Assembly: GCA_018262455.1 (NCBI GenBank) | Contig: JAGSPR010000373.1 | Coordinates: 1 to 6,604 of the forward strand | Direction: 5' to 3' | DNA from: Deltaproteobacteria bacterium | Lineage (GTDB): Bacteria; Myxococcota; Polyangia; Haliangiales; Haliangiaceae | DNA length: 6,604 nt | The notes under the pieces: generated by a model | Seen by the model: only the letters and a program-made list of their open reading frames with translations | What the model was told of the DNA's origin: nothing | Database searches by the model: none | Position numbers and translations under genes: made by a program | Part shown: piece by piece, positions 5,992 to 6,604 of the stretch | How the letters are laid out: every line of letters starts with the position of its first letter | How positions within the stretch are numbered: the first letter of the stretch is position 1

Positions 5992-6604
5992 GTGGCTGGC
6001 GATGACGGCATGGGGGAGACGCTCGCTGCGCCCGGCGCCACGATCCCCGCGCCCGGCGCCACGATCCCCGCGACCGAGGCGAGCCTCCGGCCACGCACCG
6101 GGAGCGCGCCGCCGCCGCAGCAGCCAGGGCCTGACTACGACGAGCTGCTGACCGTCGACCGCGCGCACTACGCGATCGACCACGAGCTCGCGCGCGGCGG
6201 CATGGGGCGGATCCTCGAGGCGCGCGATCGCCGGCTCGGTCGCCGCGTGGCGATCAAGGAGGTGCTGCAGCTCGACCCAGCCGCGCTCGCGAGGTTCGAG
6301 CGCGAGGCACGGATCACGGCGCGCCTCGAACATCCCGGCATCGTCCACGTCCATGAGGCCGGGCGCTGGCCGTCGGGTCAGCCGTTCTATGCGATGAAGC
6401 TTGTCCGCGGGCAGCCACTCGATGTGTGCATCGCCCAGACTCCCGCCTTCGCCTCCCGGCTCGCGCTGCTACCGAGCGTGATCTCGGTGGTCGACGCGAT
6501 CGCCTTCGCGCACAGCCAGCACGTGATCCACCGCGATCTCAAGCCCGCCAACGTGCTCGTCGGTGACTACGGCGAGACCGTCGTGATCGACTGGGGCCTC
6601 GCCA
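5992..6604 (+). CDS. Hanks-type Ser/Thr protein kinase, N-terminal part (runs off the window)
   Basis: The first 204 residues are visible and the frame is open at the edge. An Ala/Pro-rich, probably disordered leader of about 55 residues contains the heptad APGATIP twice. The kinase domain begins near residue 60: glycine loop LARGGMGRI (66-74), ATP-anchoring Lys89 in VAIKEV, helix-C Glu105 in FEREARITARL, catalytic loop HRDLKPAN with Asp182 and Asn187, and metal-binding DWGLA at 200-204. All core catalytic residues seen so far are intact. DWG for DFG is common among myxobacterial eukaryote-like kinases. The start is taken as GTG 5992; ATG 6010 (Met7) is an alternative, and neither has a clear ribosome binding site. 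Such kinases often carry C-terminal TPR, WD40 or transmembrane sensor regions, which lie beyond the window. It follows the ABC-F gene by 28 bases, on the same strand, and may be co-transcribed. Confidence 0.93.
   Translation, partial: MAGDDGMGETLAAPGATIPAPGATIPATEASLRPRTGSAPPPQQPGPDYDELLTVDRAHYAIDHELARGGMGRILEARDRRLGRRVAIKEVLQLDPAALARFEREARITARLEHPGIVHVHEAGRWPSGQPFYAMKLVRGQPLDVCIAQTPAFASRLALLPSVISVVDAIAFAHSQHVIHRDLKPANVLVGDYGETVVIDWGLA
6028..6069 (+). repeat. Perfect 21-bp tandem duplication in the kinase leader
   Basis: Positions 6028-6048 are repeated exactly at 6049-6069. Each unit encodes APGATIP in frame, inside the non-catalytic N-terminal segment. Identity at every third position indicates a recent duplication or slippage event. 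Confidence 0.9.

Overview
The window is a GC-rich (roughly 70% by eye), gene-dense bacterial chromosome segment. Codon third positions are strongly G/C, and the gene set points to Myxococcota (myxobacteria) or a close relative: a soluble PAS histidine kinase, a Hanks-type Ser/Thr kinase with a DWG instead of DFG motif, frequent GTG starts, and stem-loops without U-tracts. This placement is inference; there is no rRNA or other marker gene here.

Layout. (1) Positions 2-1254, plus strand: the C-terminal 49 codons of an unrecognised protein overlap by four bases (GTGA) the start of a PAS/HisKA/HATPase histidine kinase. Its ATP-binding domain has lost key N-box and G1-box residues. (2) Positions 1279-2225, minus strand: two tandem hotdog-fold (PaaI-like) thioesterases, also joined by a GTGA overlap and convergent with the kinase. 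The junction carries a duplicated 14-bp hairpin. (3) Positions 2226-2308: a short divergent promoter region that also holds a 22-codon reading frame resembling the beginning of a Nudix hydrolase. It overlaps the rsgA start by ATGA. (4) Positions 2309-3343, plus: rsgA, the ribosome-assembly GTPase. (5) Positions 3438-4250, plus: a predicted cytoplasmic gluzincin-type zinc metalloprotease with a cysteine cluster at its C-terminus. (6) Positions 4341-5963, plus: an ABC-F translation-factor-type ATPase. (7) Positions 5992 to the window end, plus: the N-terminal 204 residues of a Ser/Thr protein kinase.

Functionally, rsgA (30S maturation) and the ABC-F protein (probable action on the ribosome) are both translation-related. 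The metalloprotease between them has no known link to either. The histidine kinase and Ser/Thr kinase are signalling proteins, and the thioesterase pair probably acts on acyl-CoA or similar thioesters. I see no mobile element, phage, CRISPR array, tRNA or rRNA, and no intergenic stretch longer than about 95 bases.

No wholly new multi-gene system is evident. The points most worth a second look are the apparently catalytically compromised histidine kinase, the Nudix-like fragment fused by overlap to rsgA, the metalloprotease with a cysteine tail, and a shared GCTATRG element placed so close to the ABC-F and Ser/Thr kinase starts that leaderless transcripts are plausible.
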